DNA from: Peromyscus leucopus
Lineage: Eukaryota; Chordata; Mammalia; Rodentia; Cricetidae
NCBI RefSeq assembly: GCF_004664715.2
Contig: NC_051075.1
Coordinates: forward strand, 88,759,709-88,823,708
Length of the DNA stretch: 64,000 nucleotides
Direction: 5' to 3'
The notes beneath the pieces were generated by a model. It did no database searches and was not told the origin of the DNA. It saw only the letters and a program-made list of their open reading frames with translations. The translations under genes were made by a program, and so were the position numbers. Shown one piece after another: positions 37,588 through 48,426 of the stretch. Positions within the stretch are counted from its first letter, which is position 1. Every line of letters starts with the position of its first letter.

Positions 37588-38029
37588 CTGTAGCAGAAAG
37601 AAACATGCTCTCAGCTGCTGGTGAATCTCTCCGCCTATGACGGCTGCTGGGAGGGGCGGGGTGGGCTTCCTGGCCTTTCTGTGTTCGGGTGGAGTCTGAG
37701 AGCACAGTGTCTCTTCTCTCTGAGAAACTCACTCTGGGTTCTTACTTAGCAAATGAGCATGGGGGCCACCAGCTCGCCTCACACCCCATTTGTCAAGCGC
37801 TCTCTCTGTTAAGAGTCCAGATAGGAGAAAGAAGTTGTAATTTTCCCTGGTGAAGAGGCTCTAGACATTGGATCCCATGTAAGAAAGGAACCCAAGGCCC
37901 AGGTACCTCACCCCCAATCTCTTTGGTAAGGATGGGAGCAATCTCAAGCCACAGGAAGCTGTCTTGAACAGTAGTGACCAGCAGTACTGTAGAGGAGACA
38001 AGCTAGCCTCAGGATAAGAGATATCAGAG

Positions 38030-38265
38030 TGGGACCGGAGAGATGCTCAGAGGTTAAGAGCACTGACTGCTCTTGCAGAGGACTCAATTCAGTTCCCAGC
38101 TTCCATGGGGTGGCTGACAACCATCTGTTAACTCCAGTTCTATGGGACCTGACATCCTTTTCTGCTCTCCATGAACACCAAGAATGCTCAGGGTACGCAT
38201 ACATGCATACATGCATGCAGGGAGACACTCACACACATTAAATAAGTAGTCTTAAAGAGAGAGAG
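38030..38265 (+). mobile_element. B2 SINE
   Basis: GGACCGGAGAGATGCTCAGA, GGTTAAGAGCACTGACTGCT and GGGTGGCTGACAACCATCTG. Confidence 0.88.
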
Positions 38266-38394
38266 GTGAGAGACAGAGCAGGGGTGAAGAGAGAAACCTC
38301 ACAGAGAAGCGTATGAACGGAAAACAGGACCCTCCCGTGGCCGAGTTAAGACAGCCCCAGAGAAGAGGTCCCTTTGTGTCTACACGGGGAGGGC

Positions 38395-38665
38395 TGTGTT
38401 AGGGTTTGAATCTGAAATGACCCTTAGAAGCTTATGCTTTCAACACTTATTTCCCAGCTAATGGTGCTACTTGGGGAGGCTGGTACCTAACTGGTGAAAT
38501 TAGGTCATTACGATCCCTGCCACCATCTCTGTTTCCAGCTGCTGTGATGTGAACAGGTTTTACCTCACACTCTTACCACCATGAACTCAACAGGCCCGCC
38601 ATACCAAAAGAAATCTTTGCTCCCGCTGTTTCCATCGGGCATTTTGTTAACAGTGATTGAAAAGT
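38395..38665 (+). mobile_element. ERVL-MaLR (ORR1-like) LTR fragment
   Basis: GTTAGGGTTTGAATCTGAAA, CCAGCTAATGGTGCTACTTG, TGAAATTAGGTCATTACGAT and TTTTGTTAACAGTGATTGAA follow, in order, the wording of an ORR1-type LTR. Confidence 0.6.
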
Positions 38666-38756
38666 AATCAACAGCCTGATCCTCTTGTTCTCTTGGGGGG
38701 GCGGTCATTGCAAAGCAGAGGAATCAAGGCAGCATCTTTTTCTTTAAGGGTCTTGG

Positions 38757-38926
38757 GGAGGATGGAGAGAGAGTTGCAGCCAAGAGCACACAATTCTTTT
38801 GCAGAAGACCAGAGTTTAACTCCTAGCACCCACATTGGGCAGTGAACAACTCCCTGTAACTCCAGCTCTAGGGCATCTGGTACCCTCTCTGGCCTCTGGG
38901 GGTATGCATATGCCTGTGAACTCACA

Positions 38927-38965
<39 letters not shown>
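38757..38965 (+). mobile_element. B3/B2-type SINE ending in (CA)n
   Basis: GGAGGATGGAGAGAGAGTTG, GCAGAAGACCAGAGTTTAAC and CTAGGGCATCTGGTACCCTC, then a CA run of about 35 bp. Confidence 0.8.
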
Positions 38966-38968
<3 letters not shown>

Positions 38969-39249
38969 TGCATTAACATTTTTCCTCCTAAAGGTCTTGG
39001 AACCAGCCATCTGCAAGGCAGTCTTCTCTTCCCTTGGAAGAGTCATGGTGAAGACGGGGTAGTAAGGTTGGTTCCGAGACCACTGACATCTGAGGAAGCA
39101 CTTTAGGACATTTCTGTATCTAGGGTATAACTGGGAAGCCCATTTGATGGCTGCAAATGGATTTCTCAGCAGAAGTCAAACAAAGCACAGGGCCACCATT
39201 ACCTCTAGCATGGAGTTTCTGCTGAGAAATAAAGATGATCAAATGTGCC

Positions 39250-39455
39250 TTTGATTTTTTTCCCTTTTTTCCAGTGCTGATGATCAAACTCAGTCCTTGT
39301 GCATACTGAGTGCTCAACCACTGAACTACATTTCTGGCCATTGGTTTTGCATGAGGAAGTCTCGTATGTAGTTCAGGCTGGTCTGGGACTTGTAATATTT
39401 CTGCCTGACTGCTGGGATTACAGGTGTTCCCCACTATGCTCAAGGCCAAGAGCTC
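39250..39455 (-). mobile_element. B4 SINE
   Basis: An ID-like part (GTGCTGATGATCAAACTCAG; GAGTGCTCAACCACTGAACT) and a B1-like part (TAGTTCAGGCTGGTCTGGGA; GCTGGGATTACAGGTGTTCC). Confidence 0.65.
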
Positions 39456-39812
39456 TGTCTTCCATCCTGACCCTATGATTAGACTTGAGAGAAGGTTGGG
39501 GCAGTGATTTTTAGCTGAGGACTATCTTGGTTCCCCAAAGGTCACCGGCAGTGTCTGTGAACCCTGGAACTTGACACCACCTTCTAGTGTATGCAGAAAT
39601 GAGTGATATGGTGCTGTGGTTCATAGTGCACAGACCCTTCCCTCAACCAAGAATCGCCTGGTCAGGGCTGAAGGTGGGAAGCTTCAAGCTAGGGAAGAAA
39701 ACATGAAGGAAGAGAGAGAGAAAGAAAGAACTGCCTCTCCCCAGGGCTTTTGAACCGACTGTTATTTAAGTTCTCAAAGAGAAGCATAACCCAGGGATAT
39801 GACTTTGACTAC

Positions 39813-39911
39813 CAAGAATGAGGTTTTGGATGATCTTGGCCTCATCTTCTTTCTTGTATTCCAGCATCCCGAGGTACTCCTTGGGTCCTGAGGGCGGGTG
39901 CACATTGTTGG
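39813..39911 (-). CDS. Myo5c: Myo5c exon: entry to globular tail (fragment residues 716-748)
   Basis: Encodes NNVHPPSGPKEYLGMLEYKK and then EDEAKIIQNLIL. The PKEYLGMLEYK motif opens the globular tail of class V myosins, which binds Rab-type cargo adaptors. The acceptor is CTGCAG; the donor GTAGTC is weak but is the only one that keeps the frame. Confidence 0.95.
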
Positions 39912-40519
39912 CTGCAGACAAAGGCAAACAGTCAGCGACATACACTAAACCACACTGCCTGGTTTCACAGTTAGGCTAGTGTCTGAGTTTACCCTGTTCA
40001 CAAGCTGCTGCAGCTTTCAGCTACGTTAGGACCGTTGGATGCTTCGGATTTCTCCCTATAGTGATTTCTGCCTGTGAGTACAGCCACGCTGAAAAGGCCA
40101 AGATGTCCTTGAATGAGGCCTCATTCATCTCCAGTACAGTGGGGAAAGAAAGAAGCCTGTTATCTACAGTGAAGGGTGCAAGACTCGGGGAACAGAGTGC
40201 TGAGAAGAGACACGTGTCTTGACCACAGGGGGGCATCTGCCCATCTCCTATGGCCCCTGTGATAAACCACCACAAACTCAGTGGTATTACTGTTGGGTTG
40301 CTAAGTTTGGGGTAATATGTTATGTAATGATGGATAACTGATTCATGCAGAAAAGAGTTCTGATTTGAATGTGTTGAGCTGGAAGGAAGTAGTGAAAGAC
40401 AAAATGAATCTGGGGCTTAGGAAAAGAAGATTAAATATGGGTTTGGGTGGACATTATATAGAGAAGTTAGCTCATTATTTTGTTCATCTATCCCTTTTTG
40501 TCCATCTGTCCATCATCCA

Positions 40520-40790
40520 TTCTCTATTGATATATCCATACACCTATCATCCATCTGTCATCTACCCATCCACCTATCATCTACCCATCTACCTATCATC
40601 TACCCATCCACCTATCACCCATCCATCCACCTATCATCTACCCATCCACCTATCATCCATCCATCCACCTATCATCCATCCATCCATCCACCTATCATCT
40701 ATCCATCCACTTATTGTCTGTCATCTATCTATTCATGAATCATCCATCCATCCATCCATCAATCTAGCCACACATCTCTCCATCCAGCAA
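40520..40790. repeat. (ATCC/ATCT)n minisatellite-like array
   Basis: About 270 bp of CCATCCACCTATCATC and CTACCCATCCACCTATCATC units, an imperfect higher-order array built from 4-bp steps. Confidence 0.93.
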
Positions 40791-40871
40791 TTCTAATAGA
40801 GACATAAAGGACAGGACATCTAGACCTGCCCCTTCCTCCCATGATGCAGATTGGCACATAACATCTATTAT

Positions 40872-41035
40872 TGACTGGGCAGTGGTGGTGTATGCCTTTA
40901 GTCCCAGCATTTGGGAGGCAGAGGCAGGCAGATCTCTGAATTCGAGGCCAGTATTACTACATAGAAAGTTCCAGGACAGTCACTACTACACAGAGAAGTC
41001 ATGTCTTGAAAAACAATGAAAAACTCCCCACCCCC
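40872..41035 (+). mobile_element. B1 SINE
   Basis: TGGGCAGTGGTGGTGTATGC, CAGCATTTGGGAGGCAGAGG and TCTCTGAATTCGAGGCCAGT, then an A/C-rich tail. Confidence 0.88.
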
Positions 41036-41059
41036 CCCAAGAACCTTCAAAACCAAAAC

Positions 41060-41740
41060 CAAAACAGACATCTATTAATGAAGAGAAAAGAGCCTCAATT
41101 TGGCTGAAGATATTTCAAATTTAAGTTGAAAATGGAGTACCTAAGAATAAAGGAGGTCTTCAAAGGAATGAGCACAGAAAGAGAAAGGGATGCCTGACAG
41201 GTACCGCCTGTGCAAGCAGAGATGGGACGAAGAGGGAAAGTGAGGAACGCGGCAGGAGCCGAAGACTGGCCATGGGCACAGACTCCGAAACAGAGGGAAG
41301 AAACGTGGTGCTTCCTTCCCGTGGGCCTCATGGGGCCAGGCTAGACATGCCATTCAGCTGAGGTCAGGAGGCCATGTCTGTCTTCTTCTCCTCTACTTCT
41401 CTCCACTAGTAGAAAATGGATACTCACGGATCCAGTATTTGCGTGTGAGAGGTGGCCTTCAAAATGATTAATTGGATGCTCCTTCACAATTTCATTTTGA
41501 AAGTGAGGCACTAACAGAGGAAGGGGATAACATATTTGTTTCTGGGTGTCTCTTGAAACAACATCAGTGTTCTTGCTATGTGGTGCAAAAAGCTGCTCTA
41601 GACCTCGAAGCTTCTCTAGCCTACCCCTGGGTCCTCACCTGACCAGCTGAGCATCATTCCTTTGGCTTTGTGTACTCTGGACACGGGACTGGAACTTCAG
41701 AACACAGTCCCTTACCCGAAAGCTCAGAAGAATAAGGACA
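41060..41740. other. Myo5c intron, no element recognised
   Basis: About 0.7 kb of unique-looking sequence before the 41753-41840 exon. Confidence 0.4.
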
Positions 41741-41752
41741 TATCCCTCCTAC

Positions 41753-41840
41753 CTTTTTCAATCGTCTTGGTCAAAGTCTTGACTTGATCCTGTAGCCTTT
41801 TAATCATTCTGTCCTTCATGTCTAACTCTTCCTCAAGGTC
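41753..41840 (-). CDS. Myo5c: Myo5c exon: end of coiled coil (fragment residues 687-715)
   Basis: Encodes DLEEELDMKDRMIKRLQDQV and then KTLTKTIEK, the last heptads before the tail. Acceptor TCTGAAG, donor GTAGGA; it ends one base into the alanine codon completed by the next exon. Confidence 0.95.
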
Positions 41841-42024
41841 CTTCAGAAACCCAGAAACAAGGACTCTTTTTAGAAATAGCTCCTTTGGCTTTGATTTTTG
41901 TTAATGGCTTTATGGCTGTATATTCCCCATACTGTAAAATTCACTCACACACATGATTTGCACAGCAGTTGCTTTCTGTATTATCCAGTTCCAGATATCT
42001 TCAATGTTCCCCTACATCTGGGCT

Positions 42025-42105
42025 GCCTCAGAGAGTCAAGGGGCTTGCCTCCAAGCCTGTGCTCTGAGTTCAATCCCCAATACCACATGGTGGGTCCTGC
42101 ATGCT

Positions 42106-42155
<50 letters not shown>
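42025..42155 (+). mobile_element. B2/B3-type SINE fragment ending in (CA)n
   Basis: TGCCTCCAAGCCTGTGCTCT and GAGTTCAATCCCCAATACCA, then about 48 bp of CA (42108-42155). Confidence 0.75.
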
Positions 42156-42157
<2 letters not shown>

Positions 42158-42184
42158 TTCTAGTTAGTTTAATTTTTTTTTTTG

Positions 42185-42545
42185 CTAGCATAACATGAGC
42201 TAGAGTCACTGGGAGGAGAGAACCTCAATTCAGAAAATGCCCCCAGCAGATTGGCCTGTGGGGAGTTTTTCTTGATTACTGATTGATGTACCCCATTGTG
42301 GGTGGTACCACCCCTGGGCAGGTGGTCCTGGATGATAGAAGAAGGCAGGCTGAGCAAACCACGAGCAATAAGCCGGTAAGCAGTGTTCCTTCACGGCCTC
42401 TGCTTCAGTTTCTGCCTTGCGTTCCTGCCCTGACTTCCCTCCATGGTGGACTGTGATGTGTAACTGTACGCTGAAATAAACCCCTTCTTCCTCAAGTTGC
42501 TTTTGGACATGTTGTTTTATCTCACCAATAGGAACCTTAAATAAG
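42185..42545 (+). mobile_element. ERVL-MaLR-like LTR fragment
   Basis: GGAGAGAACCTCAATTCAGA, GATTACTGATTGATGTACCC, GGTGGTCCTGGATGATAGAA and CTTCTTCCTCAAGTTGCTTT. It is the same family as the fragment ending at 4545. Confidence 0.55.
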
Positions 42546-42954
42546 ACACATACAAATGTAATTTAAAAAAATTAAAAACCCTGTAGCCATTAGCTTTCAC
42601 TCTCTAGTCTATTTCTGTGGTCACCAATTGACTGTCCCTGTGGGTTTTCCTATTCTAGCTATTCTGTACTACAGAAATTACACAAGATGTGGCATTTGAT
42701 TTCTGATCCTTCCACGTATCACCCCTTTCATATGGTTAATATCTTTTTGCAACCTCCTACTTTATGGATGTAGTACATCCTGATCTATTTCTTTGATTAT
42801 AAATTAATGTCCAATTCAGACTTTAAAAATCAGAGCAGGGAAATGGGCTCTTTGGCTGTCAGAAGAGGGCGCCAGAGAGACTGTTCTGAGGTTTGGGCAT
42901 CGCTTTCCCTTTCCCATGGAGTGTTCCGGTTCTTCTGAAAGTGACTACTGTTAT

Positions 42955-43110
42955 TTTTTTCCCCTTCTCTTTATGACTGGGTCTCACACACAGCAGGATG
43001 TTCTCAAACTCCCTTCAAGGATGACCTTTAACTTCTTCTGCTTCTCCTGCCTCCACCCCCGAGTGCTGGGATCACAGGCGTTCCCCACCAGGTCCGGACT
43101 GTGCGGTTGT
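42955..43110 (-). mobile_element. Diverged B1/B4-type SINE
   Basis: TATGACTGGGTCTCACACAC, CCACCCCCGAGTGCTGGGAT and ACAGGCGTTCCCCACC. Confidence 0.6.
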
Positions 43111-43255
43111 GCAGATGGTGAGCACTCTACTCTGAGTTTTATAACCACCGGTCTTTGAGATAAGGACCCAGATGCTCTGAGGAAAGCCTGTGAGGCGGCA
43201 CACTTCCCTGCTCAGCAACGTCGCCACCCAGGAGTCAATCATCCATACTCCTCAC

Positions 43256-43409
43256 CCTGTTTTCCAAAGACAGCCCGGATGACGCCTCTTGGTGGAGGAT
43301 ACACCTGACTTCCCCTTCAGCTTCTGGTTGCTTCTTCAGGAACTCACTGGCCTCCTGCAGTTCTGGGATCTTGTCCCTCAGCCTCTCTTTTCCTGGAGCC
43401 GCCACCGCC
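43256..43409 (-). CDS. Myo5c: Myo5c exon: diverged distal coil (fragment residues 635-686)
   Basis: Encodes AVAAPGKERLRDKIPELQEA, then SEFLKKQPEAEGEVRCILHQ and EASSGLSLENR. The acceptor TTCCTCAG was chosen over a second AG (CTCCAG at 43393) because it restores the reading frame and the lysine-alanine junction. Compared with human the start is several residues shorter, prolines appear in helix positions, and one residue is added near the end. The donor is GTGAGG after AGG. Confidence 0.87.
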
Positions 43410-43511
43410 CTGAGGAAGGGACAAGGGGCTCTGGGCGTCGGTGTGACCACCTTAGTGCTGGTGTCTGCACAGACGGGCGAGCTCCTGGCCAGTCCCCACC
43501 AGAACACTCAC

Positions 43512-43575
43512 TTGGCCTGCGTTCCTTCCTCTTCTCGGGCTTGGTTTGGGTGACCAAACGGCTCTTCCAGTTTTC
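43512..43575 (-). CDS. Myo5c: Myo5c exon: diverged distal coil (fragment residues 614-634)
   Basis: Encodes KLEEPFGHPNQAREEEGTQA. The start (KLEE) and end (EEEGTQ) match human myosin Vc, but the middle carries two prolines and a glycine where human has the helix-friendly LSNQLHRSQ. The acceptor GATAG and donor GTGAGT are intact and the frame is open, so this is divergence rather than decay. Its neighbour exon is also diverged. Confidence 0.88.
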
Positions 43576-44044
43576 CTATCATGAGAAAACCTGTCAGTGC
43601 TGTCGGTGGTCAGCCGTGCCACTGAGCTCTACTCTGGGGCTGGCTGCCATTATTTTCCCAGCTCTAAGGTCCTAATCCACATCCAGTCAGAGATTAGGTT
43701 TTGCTTGGTCTGAGCAAGGCTTAGGGTTTTTGTTTGTTTGTTTGTTTTTTTGTAAAGTGTTATTTAAGAATGACATTTTATTTGAACATCCAGGTTTCTG
43801 GATTCTCGTTAAAAATAGTAATAGCAGGACCAGGGGCTACATTCCCACTGTGCCAGACACCCACGGAACTTAAAGGAAGCTGCCCCTTTAATACTGTACC
43901 CATTCTTGTCCTCCACACAGAGATCCTCTGACCTCTGTGTTACCTGCCTGGCCCCGGACCACAGCTTAACACCCCCAAAGCCGTGGCTTCCCATGCATTT
44001 CCTAGATGCTGGAGTCTAAGAGTAGGACAGGATGATTCCATTAC

Positions 44045-44138
44045 CTTCCATCTTCTCCGTCTGCTCCTTCAGGCGGGATTCAAGATCCTGCTTCTGCCTC
44101 TCCAGCTCTGAAATCTGCTGCTTGAAGTCTGGGATCAT
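44045..44138 (-). CDS. Myo5c: Myo5c exon: distal coiled coil (fragment residues 583-613)
   Basis: Encodes MIPDFKQQISELERQKQDLE and then SRLKEQTEKME, ending one base into a glycine codon. Acceptor TCTGAAG, donor GTAATG. Confidence 0.95.
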
Positions 44139-44159
44139 CTTCAGAGAAGAGTAATAATT

Positions 44160-44950
44160 ATTAGAATAACCAATGCTTGGGTCTGGACTTTACACTCTCC
44201 CAAACAAACACTCACCTGTCTCCCTGTTCCGTTTGTAGAATACACAGTTGTGTAAAAAGGCCAGCGGAGGCACTGGGATTTATTGACATTATGTCCCCTC
44301 CCCCTTCATCTAAAGACCGACACAGTGGTCTCCAAAAATCCCAGCATGCTCAGAGAGAACAGTTCTCACATGGCTATCCTGGGAAGGAAAGAGGTGCACT
44401 GTGGGAAGGGAAGGTTGCCCTGTGCCGAACTGCACCCATGCCTAGCAATGCCTTCTCACCTGGAACAGGACATACTATCTCAGGACATTCTGTAGTGGGA
44501 ACCATCCAGGGCTCTCCATATCCCTTCTCCTTTGTTGTGTTTCTGTTCTCTAAGTTTATACAGACACCCAGGCCTCCGAAGCCCAAGCAAAGAATACCTC
44601 GGAGCGGATCTCACTGTGGGTTCCTCATTAAAGTTTATCCTAGGGACACACAAGCCTATGAAGCCCCTTAACTGCTCCTGTATCCTCCCTGGGGATGCTG
44701 GCCTGAGAGTCCCAAGTTATAGTCTAGCCAGAGAAGGAGGGAAGAAGCAAAGAATCAGTGGCTAGTGAGGTAGTGATCCCCTGGAATCCCGGAAGCAGGG
44801 GAGCAGCCGGCATCACCACACATGCTGAGGGGCACATGACAGAATGGGGTGGCTGCAGAGAAAAATGAAGGATGTGTGGGAGAAGGATGGTTAATGAGCT
44901 TTGAGAAGACCCATCAGCTCACAAAGAAGTGAGATTGTGACCGAAGGATA
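44160..44950. other. Myo5c intron, no element recognised
   Basis: About 0.8 kb of unique-looking intron upstream (minus-strand sense) of the 44045-44138 exon. Confidence 0.4.
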
Positions 44951-44959
44951 AGGATAAGG

Positions 44960-44960
<1 letters not shown>

Positions 44961-45001
<41 letters not shown>

Positions 45002-45302
45002 CTTGAAAGTGTTTTGTGTATATATATGCATGTTTGTCTGTGTGTATCTTTTGTTTGTTTGTTTTTTTGAGACAGGGTTTCTTTGCATAGTTTTGGATCC
45101 TGTCCTGGATCTCGCTCTGTAGACCAGGCTGGCCTCAAACTCACAGAGATCCGCCTGGTTCTGCCTCCCTAGTGCTGGGATTAAAGGCGTGTGCCACCAC
45201 CGCTCAGCTCTGTGTGTATCTTAAAAGCACCCGATATGTATCTTGAAAGCATTGTGTGTCTCTGTGTGTGTGTATCTGTGTATCTTGAAAACATTGTGTG
45301 TG

Positions 45303-45384
<82 letters not shown>

Positions 45385-45410
45385 TGTCTATAGATCCTGA
45401 AAGCATTCAG
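44961..45410. repeat. Compound GT/TC repeat region with a short tandem unit, split by a B1
   Basis: (GT)n at 44961-44998, three close copies of ATCTTGAAAGCATTGTGTG-like text at about 45225-45305 with partial copies on both outer sides, (TC)n at 45305-45368 and (GT)n at 45367-45388. The B1 at 45051-45208 interrupts the array. Confidence 0.85.
45051..45208 (-). mobile_element. B1 SINE with a 14-bp target-site duplication
   Basis: TTTTTTGAGACAGGGTTTCT, GTAGACCAGGCTGGCCTCAA and GGGATTAAAGGCGTGTGCCA. TCTGTGTGTATCTT stands at 45037-45050 and again at 45209-45222. Confidence 0.93.
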
Positions 45411-45812
45411 CAGGTGCAAATGAGATGAAAGGACAAGATAAACACAATAAGGAGAAGATCCAGGGGAGATATAGGGGATGAACAGATGGACTGACATAAC
45501 ATAAACCCTTCTCAAGAGCCACACTTTTGCCTTGGTCTGTTTTGGGTTTCTTTGCAGGGATTTGGGGTTAGAATTAAATCTATGAATATTCACAGAATTT
45601 GAACCCATTATGTGGAAATCAAACACATAGTAAGTCTAATCTGAGTGTTCTCCAGCCTGGGGACATTGTATAGATTTATCTTCTAACTTAGTTATTTACC
45701 ACTAGAGAACTAGTTGAAACCAATTGTTTGGCTGCAAAGAACTGATTTTTGCTCCACCAGAGAATAACATCTGGGACAATGGACAGTGGCTACACACCAT
45801 GGCCAGGCCTAC

Positions 45813-45993
45813 CATGTTCTCTGATGTCAGCCTGGTGACTTCGTGACGGATGCTTTCATTGATGCCCGTCTCCTCTCTGAACAGCTTCTGCAGGTGGTTG
45901 ATTTCCTGGCTCAGATGCACGACCTTGAAGTTCAGGCCTTCAATCTCTTTTTCATAGCAGTCCTTCTGAGACTGGAAATGACTCTCCAGAACG
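45813..45993 (-). CDS. Myo5c: Myo5c exon: medial coiled coil (fragment residues 522-582)
   Basis: Encodes VLESHFQSQKDCYEKEIEGL, then NFKVVHLSQEINHLQKLFRE and ETGINESIRHEVTRLTSENM. Acceptor AACAG, donor GTAGGC. Near identical to human myosin Vc. Confidence 0.96.
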
Positions 45994-46439
45994 CTGTTGG
46001 AGGAAGGGGAGAGGAATGAGCCCATGGTCTCCGTGTTGCTGGGCTGAGCGCAGAGGGGCCATCGTGCCACGGCTGAGAAAGAAGGGTCAGCGCTTCACCC
46101 TCAGGACTAAAGCTGACAGTGCCTTCCCAGAGAGGAGGGAGGGAATCGGGAACTGTAACCAGAGGACCCTGCCCACTGTTATAAAACAGTGCGTGTGGGT
46201 AACACGCAGTGAATGACAAAGACATTTCATTTCAGTAATTCAGCTGTGCTTTTAGTTAATAGTTTAAAACCTCTGCTCTGCATGATGCAGTTGGAATGAT
46301 GTGTCCTGTACACTTGTGAGGATTTACTGAGTGTACAAGATGAATCCTTAATGTGAGCCTTTTGTGGGGGGAGGGCCCTGCTAGGTCATATGAGCCAGTG
46401 GGGAGGCTGCACATGATATTGAGGTATGTATAAGAACTC

Positions 46440-46590
46440 TTTTTTTTTTTTTTTTTGGTTTTTTTCGAGACAGGGTTTCCCTGTGTAGCTTTGCACCTTT
46501 CCTGGAACTCACTTGGTAGCCCAGGCTGGCCTCAAACTCACAGAGATCCACTTGACTCTATCTCCCGAGTGCTGGGATTAAAGTGTTCAT
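46440..46590 (-). mobile_element. B1 SINE (cricetid-type)
   Basis: A T run, TTTTTCGAGACAGGGTTTCC, GTAGCTTTGCACCTTTCCTG and GTGCTGGGATTAAAGTG. Confidence 0.92.
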
Positions 46591-46599
46591 TCTCATATT

Positions 46600-46605
46600 C
46601 TCATA

Positions 46606-46650
<45 letters not shown>

Positions 46651-46770
46651 GCTCTGGTTGTCCTAGAACTCCATATCTAGACCATGCTGGCTTTGAACTC
46701 AAAGAGATCCAACCGCCTCTGCCTCCCTAATGCTGGGATTAAAGGTATGTGCCATCATGCCTGGTGAGAA
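46600..46770 (-). mobile_element. B1-type SINE preceded by (TC)n
   Basis: About 38 bp of TC (46611-46648), then GTAGCTCTGGTTGTCCTAGA, ACCATGCTGGCTTTGAACTC and GCTGGGATTAAAGGTATGTG. Confidence 0.85.
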
Positions 46771-46909
46771 ATCTATTTTCAACTCAGTTTGCCATGGACC
46801 TAAAGCTTCTGTAAGACAACAAAGTTCATTAATTTAAAGAAATGCAGAAGCGTCCTCAGTTCAATCAGCTGCTTATATAACAAGGTTTTGTTTTCCCTTT
46901 AAACATTTT

Positions 46910-47125
46910 CATGCATTTTTATTTTGTGTGTGTTTGCCTGCATGTATGTATGCATGTATACCATGTGTGTGCACTGCCTGTGGAGGACAGAAGAGGGCAT
47001 CCGATCTCCTGGAGCTGGAGTTATAGATGGTTGTGAGCTGCCGTGTGGGTGCTGGAAATCTAACGGACCTGGGTCCTTTCCAAGAGCAGTCAATGTTCTT
47101 AACTGCTGAGCCATCTCTGCAGTAC
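46910..47125 (-). mobile_element. B3 SINE
   Basis: GTGTGTGCACTGCCTGTGGA, CCGATCTCCTGGAGCTGGAG and ACTGCTGAGCCATCTCTGCA. Confidence 0.9.
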
Positions 47126-47129
47126 AGAT

Positions 47130-47345
47130 GTTCTTTGCTTTTTGAGGTAGGGTCTCTAGCCCAGGCTAGCCCCCAACTTCTTTGGTAGTTTACAACGACC
47201 TTGCATTTCCCCATTTTGATTTCCAAGTGCTGGGGTTACAGGTGAGCTCTGTTACACCCCATTTATTCAGTACAAGGGATGGAAACCAGAGTTTTATGCA
47301 TGCCAGGCAAGCACTCTCCTAACTGAGCTACATGCCCAGCCCTGT
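47130..47345 (-). mobile_element. B4 SINE
   Basis: GCTTTTTGAGGTAGGGTCTC, AAGTGCTGGGGTTACAGGTG, then GCCAGGCAAGCACTCTCCTA and CTGAGCTACATGCCCAGCCC. Confidence 0.85.
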
Positions 47346-47562
47346 AACCAGCTTTTAGCAAACAGACTACAGGTTTGATCATTAGGTCTTCTCACCAGGC
47401 AAATGGCTGAATTCTTAGAAAAGTCTTTCTAGGGGTTACCAGATAATTTTACCATAAGCATTTCATTCACATGTCAAATCTAGGTAAGATGACCTTCCCA
47501 ACATTGTATAGTCTCTGGAAAACAACAACAATAACAAACAGAGCCCAAAGGGAACATCTAAC

Positions 47563-47643
47563 CGAGTTGCTTTCTTTAGTCCTTCATAGGCAAACCAAAG
47601 TTCTCCGTCCTCATTTAAGTGTTCCAGATCTTCCACAGAGAGC
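47563..47643 (-). CDS. Myo5c: Myo5c exon: break between coil segments (fragment residues 495-521)
   Basis: Encodes LSVEDLEHLNEDGELWFAYE and then GLKKAT, a well conserved stretch with less regular heptads that separates two coil segments. The acceptor is TTTCCAG. The donor GTTAGA is non-consensus but is the only GT that keeps the frame. Confidence 0.94.
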
Positions 47644-47737
47644 CTGGAAAATAAAACAAAGAAGGCACACATGTCCAACCTTGCTCATGCATTCATTACA
47701 TGGTCTGTGTGTGTCATTCCTACAGAACTATTCACCT

Positions 47738-47903
47738 TGCTTTTTTTTTTTTTTGGTTTTTCGAGACAGGGTTTCTCTATGTAGCTTTGCGCCTCTCCTG
47801 GAACTCACTTGGTAGTCCAGGCTGGCCTCGAACTCACAGAGATCCACCTGCCTCTGCCTCCCAAGTGCTGGGATTAAAGGCGTGTGCCACCACCGCCCGG
47901 CTT
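47738..47903 (-). mobile_element. B1 SINE (cricetid-type), young
   Basis: A T run, TTTTTCGAGACAGGGTTTCT, GTAGCTTTGCGCCTCTCCTG and GGGATTAAAGGCGTGTGCCA. Close to consensus. It lies about 100 bp upstream of the acceptor of the 47563-47643 exon. Confidence 0.95.
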
Positions 47904-47921
47904 CACCTTGCTTTTTAAAAG

Positions 47922-47923
<2 letters not shown>

Positions 47924-47967
<44 letters not shown>

Positions 47968-48115
47968 ATGTGTGCTGGTGGAGACCAGAAGAGGGCGTCA
48001 TATTCTCCCATGGAGCTGGAGTTACAGGTGGTTGTGAGTCATTTGACATGGGTACTGGGAACTGCTGATCCCTGGTCCTCTGCAGGAGCAGCAAACGCTC
48101 TTAACCACTGAACCA
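47924..48115 (-). mobile_element. (GT)n followed by a B3 SINE
   Basis: A GT run of about 44 bp, then GGTGGAGACCAGAAGAGGGC, GGAGCTGGAGTTACAGGTGG and CTTAACCACTGAACCATCTG. Confidence 0.85.
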
Positions 48116-48134
48116 TCTGTCCCTCCAACTTCTA

Positions 48135-48275
48135 ATACCATTTTTTTGTCGAGGCAGGCTTTTTCACTGGCCTGGAGCTCATTGATTAGACTAGACTAGC
48201 TGGTCAGTAAGCCCAGGGATCCGTCTGTTTCTACTGTCCCAGTGGTTGGGACATCACAAGCATGTAACACCTTGC
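48135..48275 (-). mobile_element. Rodent interspersed repeat, same family as 6425-6720
   Basis: TCGAGGCAGGCTTTTTCACT, GGCCTGGAGCTCATTGATTA and AAGCCCAGGGATCCGTCTGT. The family could not be named. Confidence 0.55.
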
Positions 48276-48283
48276 TTAGCTTT

Positions 48284-48285
48284 TC

Positions 48286-48345
<60 letters not shown>

Positions 48346-48360
48346 TCCTTCCTTCCTTTC

Positions 48361-48426
<66 letters not shown>

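Noticed and set aside
43393..43409. Alternative acceptor CTCCAG inside the 43256-43409 exon
   Set aside because: Using it would remove 17 nt and break the reading frame from the previous exon; the TTCCTCAG acceptor keeps the frame.
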